Part shown: piece after piece, positions 36,431-43,044 of the stretch
Layout: the number at the start of each line of letters is the position of its first letter
How positions within the stretch are numbered: position 1 is the first letter of the stretch
Origin: Nitrososphaerota archaeon
GTDB taxonomy: Archaea > Thermoproteota > Nitrososphaeria > Nitrososphaerales > Nitrosopumilaceae
Length of the DNA stretch: 48,406 bases
Reading direction: 5' to 3'
Assembly: GCA_016201435.1 (NCBI GenBank)
Contig: JACQCT010000013.1
Span: 1 to 48,406, forward strand
The notes under the pieces: generated by a model
The model's input: only the letters and a program-made list of their open reading frames with translations
What the model was told of the DNA's origin: nothing
Databases searched by the model: none
Translations under genes and position numbers: made by a program

Positions 36431-36521
36431 AAGATTAAGTCAGAAAAAAGGTTGACTAGAAATTTTGATGCAAGTATACAAGTCATATTCATTGCGTAGT
36501 CTTTGTATAGACTACGCAGAA
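36431..36521 (+). repeat. Left 91-bp terminal inverted repeat of the 36.4-48.2 kb island
   Basis: Identical to the reverse complement of 48074-48164 except for one base (T at 36440). It ends with palindromic site 1. Similarity stops a few bases inside site 1, while the repeat extends about 64 bases outward from it. This outer-flank homology and the high identity suggest either recent duplication or continuing recombination between the ends. Confidence 0.92.
36495..36516 (+). repeat. Palindromic site 1, centre TTGTAT
   Basis: Arms CGTAGTCT and AGACTACG around TTGTAT; the arms extend to 10 bp (TGCGTAGTCT / AGACTACGCA). Its six-base centre is the reverse complement of that of site 7 (48079-48100). 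Confidence 0.95.
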
Positions 36522-36839
36522 GCTAACAGCTTAGGTCATGCGTGTTTGTAGGGGTTAAGCTGGTGTTGTTTACAATCTTCACTAAACTGAGCTTAATACC
36601 GTGAAAAGTCAAAGACACGCAGTAAAAACAGCTTAAGTTAGCTTCTTGACCTAAGCTAAGCTAATTTACTGCGTGTCTCAATTCGTATCTAAACTGATTT
36701 TTACGCAGTAAATTCACATTACAAAACAGCTTCTTAAGCTGTTAAACAGCTTAGCTTAGCTAAACTTTTGCAGTTTAGCTTAGCTTTTTGAAGTGAAGCT
36801 TAGCTGTTTACCTTTTTACTAGCTAAGCTTTGCTATCTT
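36522..36839. repeat. Left hairpin-dense block between sites 1 and 2
   Basis: About 318 bases crowded with AGCTTAGCT-type repeats and inverted pairs, among them AGCTTAGGTCA (36528-36538) with TGACCTAAGCT (36647-36657), and AGACACGCAGTAAA (36613-36626) with TTTACTGCGTGTCT (36665-36678). No open frame is supported. It could fold as a structured RNA or act as a protein-binding array. The right end has a comparable block at 47784-48073. Confidence 0.75.
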
Positions 36840-36935
36840 CGTAGTCTGTATAGAGACTACGCAGTTGGCAGTAATTGTGAAAAAAGCCCCTTGAGGTGTT
36901 ATGTCTACTTAGCTTAGTACCCTCTCTTAAAACAA
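36838..36935 (+). repeat. Direct repeat copy A, includes site 2
   Basis: About 98 bases starting with site 2 and continuing CAGTTGGCAGTAATTGTG and AAAAAAGCCCCTTGAGG. It is closely matched in the same orientation by copy B at 39653-39752. Confidence 0.85.
36840..36861 (+). repeat. Palindromic site 2, centre GTATAG
   Basis: Arms CGTAGTCT and AGACTACG; outer bases TT on the left and CA on the right give polarity. The centre is the reverse complement of that of site 6 (47762-47783); the identical inverted stretch with site 6 is 27 bases. Confidence 0.95.
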
Positions 36936-36990
36936 GAACGAAGTTTTCATTTTCTAATCTTTATCCTGTAAAAGACAATCAATGATGAGA

Positions 36991-37434
36991 TTAAAACCCG
37001 GGTAAGAAATTTGGTATTACTGTTATTGTACCATTCATATCTGGATGCAATTTTGAATAATAAGTAAAAGTTCCTTGTTTGTCAACAAGAAAATAAAAGT
37101 TTTGTGAGTCAATCGGTGTCAGTGTCTTACTGTGTATGTTAAAATCATCTATGTTGAAATCCATAATAGAATGAGTAACATTATCGTTATTGATAAAACT
37201 AAGTGCGATGGTGGTTCCCTGTGAAAAAGAAAGAGTATCTTTGGGACAAGCCAAACAATGACTAAGTTCTTGGCTAGGCACTATTTTGTATGCATATCCC
37301 TGATCTGTATAAATCCCCAAGATTGTGATGCCAACAACATGAGGAATTTGTATTGCAATAAAATAATAAGTTCCATAACCACCAGCAATAACTATAATTG
37401 CTAGAAGGATAATTTCACGATTTGTAAATCTCAT
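36991..37434 (-). CDS. Membrane-anchored cupredoxin-like protein, Cys replaced by Ser
   Basis: 147 residues: an N-terminal membrane helix (about 8-28), then a cupredoxin-type beta barrel. Ligand positions: H88 (NVTHSI), then GTFTYYSKLHPDM with S127 where type 1 copper proteins have Cys, H130 and M133 retained. C60 and C63 (CLAC) lie earlier and could bind metal or form a disulfide. Fold assignment is inferred from these motifs. ATG start; TATA-like AT-rich DNA lies upstream. First gene inside the island. Confidence 0.75.
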   Translation of the reverse strand: MRFTNREIILLAIIVIAGGYGTYYFIAIQIPHVVGITILGIYTDQGYAYKIVPSQELSHCLACPKDTLSFSQGTTIALSFINNDNVTHSIMDFNIDDFNIHSKTLTPIDSQNFYFLVDKQGTFTYYSKLHPDMNGTITVIPNFLPGF

Positions 37435-37563
37435 TTTATTTTAATTTAATAAGATATAATCAATTAAAAAGTTATTGTGTGTTAATACTGTTATCTAGTA
37501 GATTGATTTTCCTTGTTATTGAATAATAAACAGGCGCATATTTGACTAAAAAAAATGAAGAAG

Positions 37564-38076
37564 TTATTCTACGTTAAGGTAGAAATAACTTATTTGCGAA
37601 CCTTCGCTACCTAGAGGATTGTCATCTATCATATGAATTGCGAAGGCGTAGACTCCTGGTTTTACTGTATTGTCAACGCTGACAGTCATGTCTACTCTCA
37701 TAATCGGTTTTTCATGAGCTGTCTTTTCATCCATGGCTTGCATCGTAGTATGCTTTATGGGAAGGTCAATTGAGAATCCCTGTGGCAATTGTGGGTGCGT
37801 TGTATCAGCTGAGATGGCGCCTTGTTTCAAGTCAGAACCGGTCACCACAATATCGACATCTCTTGACTTAGTACCACCATAAATATCGACGGGAATCTTT
37901 ATGGTTTCACCTCTTTTGACATCAGTCTGGAGCGGTATTTCTGCGCTGAAGTCCAACAAGTTTGTAATAGGTGTTTTTGCCGATATCTGCTGGAAGGAAG
38001 TAGGTGCTAACAGAGATACTGCAACTATTGCAATAATAGCAGCTACAATTCCAGGCATTATAGTTTTTTTGTTCAT
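37564..38076 (-). CDS. Exported protein of unknown function (second gene of uORF operon 1)
   Basis: 170 residues from ATG 38076, chosen because it overlaps the stop of the upstream gene as ATGA. Signal peptide about 1-35 (hydrophobic AAIIAIVAVSLLA, cut near ISAK). The outer domain is beta-rich with VKRGETIKIPVDIYGGTKSRDVDI and a closing PGVYAFAIHMIDDNPLGSEG, like an Ig-type fold. No enzymatic motif recognised. Translation is coupled to gene 38073-38738. Confidence 0.68.
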   Translation of the reverse strand: MNKKTIMPGIVAAIIAIVAVSLLAPTSFQQISAKTPITNLLDFSAEIPLQTDVKRGETIKIPVDIYGGTKSRDVDIVVTGSDLKQGAISADTTHPQLPQGFSIDLPIKHTTMQAMDEKTAHEKPIMRVDMTVSVDNTVKPGVYAFAIHMIDDNPLGSEGSQISYFYLNVE

Positions 38077-38738
38077 AGTCCACATAGTTGATCACACAAG
38101 ACTAACTCTTGTACCTGAACGTTATGAGGCGAGTTCTTGGCATCTACAGTATTGGTGTAAAATGCGCTTGCAGTAGTAGTGTATGCATCGTTTATTCCTA
38201 TTGTAGCCCAAGTATTAGTTCCAGTATTACCTGACGAACTGCAAATTGTGCCAACAGTGTTAGTGTTGTCTCCAGGTGTAGTAACTGGACTAAAAATACA
38301 AGATTTTGCTAAAAACCAGCCGCTGCCTCTGTTTTCATATAATTGAGATCCTCCCTTATATTGTGCTGTTCCAGAGCTCGCACTGTTGTGTGTAATTTGT
38401 ACATCATAAGCAATGGTATAACCATAGTATATGGTACTTCCAGAAGTAGTAAACTGCGGTTGAGAGCCTGGCACATTAGTGTTTGCATTCAAGTTATGGT
38501 ATGAATCCGCTTCTGCGGTTGCTCCACCAGTAGGTGATGTTGCATATATGTTTCCAACTCCAGATGAACTGGCACTACCATAAGCTTGATTGTTTGCACT
38601 CCAACCATTAGGAACTGCACTATAAACATTGTAGGGTGGAACTTGGTTAATTTTAGTGGCAAATGCTGGTTCTGCCATCATACTGAAAGTAATTACAGCT
38701 GACAATACTAATATTTTCCATTTATATTTTCCATTCAA
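38073..38738 (-). CDS. Exported Ser/Thr/Asn-rich protein (first gene of uORF operon 1)
   Basis: About 221 residues from TTG 38738, supported by a GGAG ribosome site and by overlap with the uORF stop (TTGA). A GTG at 38798 would lengthen it without a usual signal peptide. Signal peptide: KWKILVLSAVITFSMMAEPAFA, in outline residues 6-27, cut near AFA. The body is rich in G, S, T, N and Y, with two C-terminal Cys (CDQLC). No known family. Probably a secreted surface protein. Confidence 0.65.
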   Translation of the reverse strand: MNGKYKWKILVLSAVITFSMMAEPAFATKINQVPPYNVYSAVPNGWSANNQAYGSASSSGVGNIYATSPTGGATAEADSYHNLNANTNVPGSQPQFTTSGSTIYYGYTIAYDVQITHNSASSGTAQYKGGSQLYENRGSGWFLAKSCIFSPVTTPGDNTNTVGTICSSSGNTGTNTWATIGINDAYTTTASAFYTNTVDAKNSPHNVQVQELVLCDQLCGL

Positions 38739-38854
38739 TTCTTGGTTGTCTCCTTTTGCTTTTTGTTTGTATGAAGTGGTTTGGTCTTCATACCGCACGA
38801 TCGATTAGCCATGTCATGTGTTTCACACAACATATCGCGGTTATGGTAAAGCAT
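38735..38854 (-). CDS. uORF1: 39-codon small ORF before the exported-protein operon
   Basis: ATG 38854 to TGA. The peptide begins MLYHNR, carries GMK-x3-LHT in its second half and ends lysine-rich. The 36-codon uORF2 at 41860-41970 shows the same start, the same GMK-x3-LHT and a similar end. The stop overlaps the TTG start of the exported-protein gene, so translation is coupled. A TATA-like box TTAATAATAA sits about 30 bases before the ATG (leaderless). Either a leader peptide controlling the operon or a conserved small protein; the pair-wise conservation is seen, the function is inference. Confidence 0.65.
   Translation of the reverse strand: MLYHNRDMLCETHDMANRSCGMKTKPLHTNKKQKETTKN
38769..38793 (-). 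promoter_or_regulatory. Conserved hairpin inside uORF1
   Basis: An 8-bp stem GTATGAAG / CTTCATAC with a 9-base loop. The same stem and loop length occur inside uORF2 at 41885-41909 while the loop sequences differ. This suggests selection on RNA structure in addition to, or instead of, the peptide. Confidence 0.6.
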
Positions 38855-38915
38855 GTCATTTCCATTGTTGGAATTATTATTAAGCCGCGCTCACGATCTG
38901 ATAAGCATCAGATGA

Positions 38916-38940
38916 TAAGTCTTGATCAGTAAGTCTTGAT
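38916..38940. repeat. Tandem TAAGTCTTGAT pair upstream of uORF1
   Basis: TAAGTCTTGAT occurs at 38916-38926 and 38930-38940, a 14-base period, between the wHTH gene and the uORF1 promoter. Possible operator. Confidence 0.45.
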
Positions 38941-39045
38941 GAATAAGCATTACACAATCAATAACAATCATCAGTAACAATTATGCGAAACTTTTATTTC
39001 TAAACGTATCAAGTAGTAACAAAATAAAAAATCTACTTTGAACTA

Positions 39046-39306
39046 TTATTCATTCAACGTACTGTGAATTTTTCTGCCTGTTTCTGTTATTCTAGCTAGT
39101 GTGATCTTGTCCTCACTTGAAGTCTCTATCCAACCAAAGATTTTCATCAGATTCAAATATCTTCTGCATGTGTTGTAGTTTAGGCCAGAAGACATTGCAA
39201 GGTTTGTTAGCTTTATTGGGCTCTGCTCATACAATACCTTCAGTATCCTATTCATCACGTCTACGTTGATATTTTTTGTACTAGACGCCATATCCAAGAC
39301 TTCCAT
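39046..39306 (-). CDS. Winged-helix DNA-binding protein, 86 residues
   Basis: A small single-domain wHTH: helix pair IKLTNLAMSSGLNYNTCRRYLNLMKIFGWIE, then a beta wing KITLARITETGRKIHSTL. Archaeal repressors of this size act as dimers. Start ATG 39306; a TATA-like box TTTTATAG lies upstream at about 39342-39349. It is upstream of the uORF1 operon on the same strand and is its likely regulator, in parallel with the wHTH gene at 42071 next to uORF2. Confidence 0.8.
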   Translation of the reverse strand: MEVLDMASSTKNINVDVMNRILKVLYEQSPIKLTNLAMSSGLNYNTCRRYLNLMKIFGWIETSSEDKITLARITETGRKIHSTLNE

Positions 39307-39652
39307 ATTTCACAACTCGTGTGATCGTTGAGGCGCTTATCTATAAAATATTGCGCATGTATTCTACGTAAACTACAAGCTCGATCTATTTTCATTTTTA
39401 TGGTATGATTTGATTTATTTTTATCATTATTCACCATAGATCCAAGAAAATTGAAATATGATAACACTTGCTTGATCAATCAGCTTAGAATTTGTGATTT
39501 CAGCTAAGGAGATATTAGACCAAAGTTTATTTTGTAGGTTCGGTTCTAGTAGAGCCAATACTACAGTGAAACAATTTTAGACCCACTAGGGGTTTTGTTC
39601 ACTTAGTTTAGTTCCCTTCTTTAAAATGATTCAATCAAGTAGGAATAGAATT
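39307..39652. other. Intergenic stretch upstream of the wHTH gene
   Basis: Holds the promoter of the 39046-39306 gene and then non-coding DNA. A short segment around 39580-39640 (CCCACTAGGGGTTTTGTTCA with a following TTAGTTTAGTTCCC) resembles the second half of direct repeat copies A and B. No gene is supported; an open frame at 39261-39479 overlaps the wHTH gene and lacks coding character. Confidence 0.4.
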
Positions 39653-39752
39653 TTCGTAGTCCTATACAAGACTACGCAGTTGACAGTAATTGTGAAAAAA
39701 GCCCCTTGAGGGGTTTAGTCTAATTAGTTTGTTCCCTCACTTTTAAAACAAA
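39653..39752 (+). repeat. Direct repeat copy B, includes site 3
   Basis: About 100 bases closely matching copy A (36838-36935), but with a different six-base centre in the palindrome. It carries AGCCCCTTGAGGGGTTT, a short GC stem followed by T residues that looks like a terminator. Confidence 0.85.
39655..39676 (+). repeat. Palindromic site 3, centre TATACA
   Basis: Arms CGTAGTCC and AGACTACG with outer TT and CA. Its exact reverse complement occurs as site 4 (44617-44638), including the centre. Confidence 0.95.
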
Positions 39753-39840
39753 TTAAAGGTTCAGGTCTAGTGGGATTATACCACCATAATGGGACTATTT
39801 TGGACCCATTTTTGTAAATTGAAAGATGCAGAGTTTTCAT
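39724..39840 (-). pseudogene. Truncated paralogue start (MKTLHLS)
   Basis: The frame beginning at ATG 39840 reads MKTLHLSI and then unrelated residues. The first seven codons match the starts of the genes at 44769-45236 and 45240-46349, one synonymous change apart. The open frame of 38 codons is probably what is left of a lost or deleted paralogue. Confidence 0.4.
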
Positions 39841-39865
39841 TTTTCTATCCATGAAAACCAAAGAA

Positions 39866-40597
39866 TCAGTAACAAGTCTTATCATTCTTGTCTAGAGGTC
39901 TTTGATTTTTTTCATCCCAGATTTTATCAACGATGGCACACTGCACTTGATTCATATCATAAATAATCATTGACATGGAGTGGTAGGCGGTTTGATTTGT
40001 CATATTCATCATATTTGTTCCATTACCATAATTTCCGGTATGTGTTACATAGAAGTAGGCAGTAGGATAACATGATTGCGGAATAAGTAAGTCGCAAGTA
40101 GACATATCTAACAAAAGAGTTTTCTCAATTCCATAAGTCGTGAAAGTATGACTGGAAAGAACAAACTCTTTTGCCTTTTTAAGAACAATATCGTTGTATA
40201 TGGTTTGATTAAATTCTATCCACCCACGATGTGATAATTCATTAGCTGTATTGAGGGTCAGACAGACAGAGTTATTATTTTCTATTCTTAGAAACAAAAG
40301 CAATGGTTTGCCATCTAATTCACCACATACTATATCCTCAGTTGAGATTCCACTTTTCATTTGTTGTAAGGGAGGAGGAATTCTGGATGATGAAATATGT
40401 GTTCCATTTAGTGCTTGCTGTATCTCATTCAACTCTCCAGATGCGCATGGATAATCTCTGCAGATTGTGATATTTCCTGATGTCACAGTTATGTCTCTAA
40501 TGCTTAGATCGTCAAAATTTCTTTGTATAAGTGCATTAGCAGTTAACAGTATCAATGCAGAAAAAACTACAGTCAATATAATCCATGATCTCATCAT
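39866..40597 (-). CDS. Membrane-anchored exported protein with thaumarchaeal Cys-Cys-RGW domain
   Basis: 243 residues: a hydrophobic anchor at about 3-24 and an outer domain. It contains PLQQMKSGIS then DIVCGELDGKPLLLFLRI, SVCLTLN and SHRGW, matching the island protein at 45240-46349 (SPLKQFKSGI, ACK, FACVHMD, ARGW). This Cys-x-n-Cys-RGW module recurs in many thaumarchaeal surface proteins; its role is unknown. The C-terminal half is unique, with further Cys residues. ATG start. Confidence 0.7.
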   Translation of the reverse strand: MMRSWIILTVVFSALILLTANALIQRNFDDLSIRDITVTSGNITICRDYPCASGELNEIQQALNGTHISSSRIPPPLQQMKSGISTEDIVCGELDGKPLLLFLRIENNNSVCLTLNTANELSHRGWIEFNQTIYNDIVLKKAKEFVLSSHTFTTYGIEKTLLLDMSTCDLLIPQSCYPTAYFYVTHTGNYGNGTNMMNMTNQTAYHSMSMIIYDMNQVQCAIVDKIWDEKNQRPLDKNDKTCY

Positions 40598-40794
40598 CTT
40601 TCAACTTCCATTTGTTAATCCAAGATTTAAATAAATGGCGTAGAATTTGTATGTAATAAATACTTCATAATTGTAACTTTGTTTGATAGACACATGAACA
40701 GATTTATTCATAAGCAATAAAATAAGCATGTCAAATTACAAGTTTTAACTGCGTTACAAAAAAAGGAAGGGGAGTTATTTTGAGTTCTAGATGT

Positions 40795-41856
40795 TCAGTG
40801 TACGTTAAGATCGCTTTTTATAAGATCCCAGGGGCTGTATCCGTTATAATGACTGTTGCCTGAAGTGTATATTATCTCAGTCATTCCATAATAGGCCACG
40901 TTTCCATTAGCGTCTGCAGGTGTGAAAACTGGTGAACCGCTATCTCCACCTGCTGGTGTCATGCTGGCGATCATCATTTGCATAGCACTGTTACCACAAT
41001 CGCTAATAGAAATAGTTCCTATCGATACAATTGAACCAGTTAGGTAATGACTTGTTTTTCCCTGCATAGCTACTGTCGTACCGTAACTTTGTGAACTTGA
41101 TCCTACTAGGGATGATGCGTACCAATAGTGGTTGCTTGACGCATAGATCTCACGGTAGCCAAATTGCTGTGTGCCATTATTTATTCGTACAAAGGCTGAA
41201 TCACTCTTTTTTGAACTACCTGCTGCCGGGTTTATTGAAACTGTTCCTGCATTAGAACCGCCCTGAGTTATCGTAGTTCCTGTTACGCCCCCACATGTAG
41301 AGGAAACCGCATGTGATGCCATGATAAATCCTTCAGTTCCTAAACTGTTGTAAAGTGGTAAGCCAAGTGTTGAACTGCCACCTTGCGAATTTACAATTTC
41401 GAGTCCTCCAATTACAGGGTTACAATTAGTTGTTTGGGATGAGCAGCTATTTGTGCCTCCATTAACCCATGTGATATTTCCAAATTCCACTCTCAGTGGA
41501 ATATCACCTACTATTGCTCTCACTCTTTTTTCATAGACGTCTAGTGATAATGGAGCCTGATCATATACAGTAACAACTAGTTGTAATGTTCTACCATCTA
41601 CAAATGTTCCTACTATTGGAATTCCGCCATTTTCACTTATTGTTGCAGCATTAGTGGTCACGTCAGGATTATTTGCCATGATCCCCGAAATTTTCTCTTT
41701 TGAATCTATCAACTGTTGAACACCATTCTGATCCGTACTGCTAGGCGTAGCCAATGCATAGATCTCTTGTGAAATTGTTGATGAGAATAGAATAACAGAT
41801 ATTATTATTGCAGCTAGTCCCGTCAACAAGGGTATTGTAGTTTTTTCATTTTTCAT
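40795..41856 (-). CDS. Secreted trypsin-fold (S1-type) serine protease
   Basis: 353 residues. Signal/anchor helix about 10-30, a propeptide-like region to about residue 150, then a chymotrypsin-type catalytic domain. The expected triad is visible: H182 in MASHAVS, D219 in KSDSAFVRI and S306 in GGDSGSPVF. Cys pairs C138/C145 and C188/C287 could form disulfides. It should act outside the cell, on other proteins or on surface layers. Its ATG follows the uORF2 stop by a few bases, with a GGAG site inside the uORF end. Confidence 0.85.
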   Translation of the reverse strand: MKNEKTTIPLLTGLAAIIISVILFSSTISQEIYALATPSSTDQNGVQQLIDSKEKISGIMANNPDVTTNAATISENGGIPIVGTFVDGRTLQLVVTVYDQAPLSLDVYEKRVRAIVGDIPLRVEFGNITWVNGGTNSCSSQTTNCNPVIGGLEIVNSQGGSSTLGLPLYNSLGTEGFIMASHAVSSTCGGVTGTTITQGGSNAGTVSINPAAGSSKKSDSAFVRINNGTQQFGYREIYASSNHYWYASSLVGSSSQSYGTTVAMQGKTSHYLTGSIVSIGTISISDCGNSAMQMMIASMTPAGGDSGSPVFTPADANGNVAYYGMTEIIYTSGNSHYNGYSPWDLIKSDLNVH

Positions 41857-41859
41857 TTT

Positions 41860-41970
41860 TTATTTCTCCTTTATGCTTTTTTTCGTATGAAGAGAACTAA
41901 CCTTCATACCGCGCATATGAACATCTGTACCACCATTGCGATACATCTCATAGCGGTTATGGTAAAGCAT
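41860..41970 (-). CDS. uORF2: 36-codon small ORF before the protease gene
   Basis: ATG 41970 to TAA 41860, starting MLYHNRYEMY, with GMK-x3-LHT and a lysine-rich end, homologous to uORF1 at 38735-38854. The frame is open further upstream to 42045, but conservation with uORF1 begins exactly at this ATG. Three bases separate its stop from the protease ATG. It is either a translated leader that tunes protease production or a conserved small protein. Confidence 0.65.
   Translation of the reverse strand: MLYHNRYEMYRNGGTDVHMRGMKVSSLHTKKSIKEK
41885..41909 (-). promoter_or_regulatory. Conserved hairpin inside uORF2
   Basis: Stem GTATGAAG / CTTCATAC, 9-base loop; stem identical to the one in uORF1 at 38769-38793, loop different. 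It lies about 30-50 bases before the protease start. Confidence 0.6.
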
Positions 41971-42070
41971 TGTCCAGTACAATACAAAATCACTAGTTAT
42001 GTTTTGATGAAATTTGAATTTCTCCGTAAATTTTAATATTAACACAATTTAGGACTTGATGTTTATCGTG

Positions 42071-42358
42071 ATGTCGAAACAGCAATACCGCTCAGAGATT
42101 AGAATAATTGCAGATATTTTGAGTGTGATACGAGATACAGGCAGAGAAGGGATCATAGTGTCTGCCATATCAAGAAGCACAAACACCTCTTACAAAGCGA
42201 TTAACGAAAAATGCCAGAAGCTGATTGATGCAAGACTTGTAGAGTCAACAAAAAACAACAGAAACCGCAGGTTTGTCATTACTGAGAAGGGAATGTCATT
42301 CTTTGAGCAATTGCAACAATTTGCAGAGATGACACAAACATTGAATATAAGATACTAA
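42071..42358 (+). CDS. Winged-helix DNA-binding protein
   Basis: 95 residues from ATG 42071; ATG 42059 is an alternative. A TATA-like box TTTTAATATT (42031-42040) fits a leaderless mRNA. wHTH: IIVSAISRSTNTSYKAINEKCQKLIDARLVES then wing RRFVITEKGMSFFEQL. This type is abundant in thaumarchaea. It diverges from the uORF2-protease operon and is its probable regulator, mirroring the wHTH at 39046-39306 beside uORF1. Confidence 0.82.
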   Translation: MSKQQYRSEIRIIADILSVIRDTGREGIIVSAISRSTNTSYKAINEKCQKLIDARLVESTKNNRNRRFVITEKGMSFFEQLQQFAEMTQTLNIRY

Positions 42359-42385
42359 AAGATGAAATTGTATTTTAAATCATAA

Positions 42386-42964
42386 TTAAAATTTTTTAAT
42401 TCTCGCGATGATTAGCCCAATTATTATTAAAGAAAGAGTTGCAATTAAGGGCCAAAAAATACCGCTTATTAGATCATGTTCCGACATTGATCTGTCCAAT
42501 GAAATACTTGGTGCTGCAAACAATACTGTAAAAAATTTTGTTACAAACCAAGTTGATATTGCTGTAACTCCCAATGCGGCAAAATAATAGACTTTTTTTA
42601 AATTTTTAAAAAGCGTTTTACTTTTTTTCGCCTTATCGGAAAGAGTTGGAGATACCACCATTATTACAAATTTTTTTGAAGCATAATATTTCATGTCTTG
42701 CTCTCTAGAATTCTTCTGGATTTTGCTGACATAGACCAATCCTATTTTTTGCATTTTTTGTATGTGATGACGCACAAGTTCTAGTGACATTTCTGTGTTA
42801 TTTGCAATCTCAGATGCCGCCAATTCTTTTTCACATAACAAGTTGAAGATTTTTAAACTTGAATCAGAAGAGAGTAGTTCACCTAGAAGTTTTATTTTGT
42901 CATCATCAGTTGAAAGAATTTCAATTGTTTCGGAGGGTTTTGATTCGTCAAAAGTATCACTCAC
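42386..42964 (-). CDS. Membrane-bound ArsR-type winged-helix regulator
   Basis: 192 residues. An N-terminal ArsR-like wHTH (about 30-105: LSSDSSLKIFNLLCEKELAASEIANNTEMSLELVRHHIQKM) is followed by two membrane helices (about 125-145 and 168-188). Membrane-tethered regulators of this layout may sense surface signals. GTG start. It lies 80 bases downstream of the exported-protein gene at 43045-44283 on the same strand, so the two are likely linked. Confidence 0.82.
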   Translation of the reverse strand: MSDTFDESKPSETIEILSTDDDKIKLLGELLSSDSSLKIFNLLCEKELAASEIANNTEMSLELVRHHIQKMQKIGLVYVSKIQKNSREQDMKYYASKKFVIMVVSPTLSDKAKKSKTLFKNLKKVYYFAALGVTAISTWFVTKFFTVLFAAPSISLDRSMSEHDLISGIFWPLIATLSLIIIGLIIARIKKF

Positions 42965-43044
42965 AATTTATAATTTTAAATTGGAATAAAAAAACCTTGT
43001 TAGGAATTTATCATGAAAAAAAGAAAAAGAAGTTAATCTTTCGA

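Noticed and set aside
39261-39479. Open frame overlapping the start of the 39046 wHTH gene
   Set aside because: Runs through the wHTH promoter and has no protein-like pattern.
41971-42045. Upstream extension of uORF2
   Set aside because: Similarity with uORF1 begins exactly at the MLYHNR methionine, and the extension overlaps the divergent promoter.
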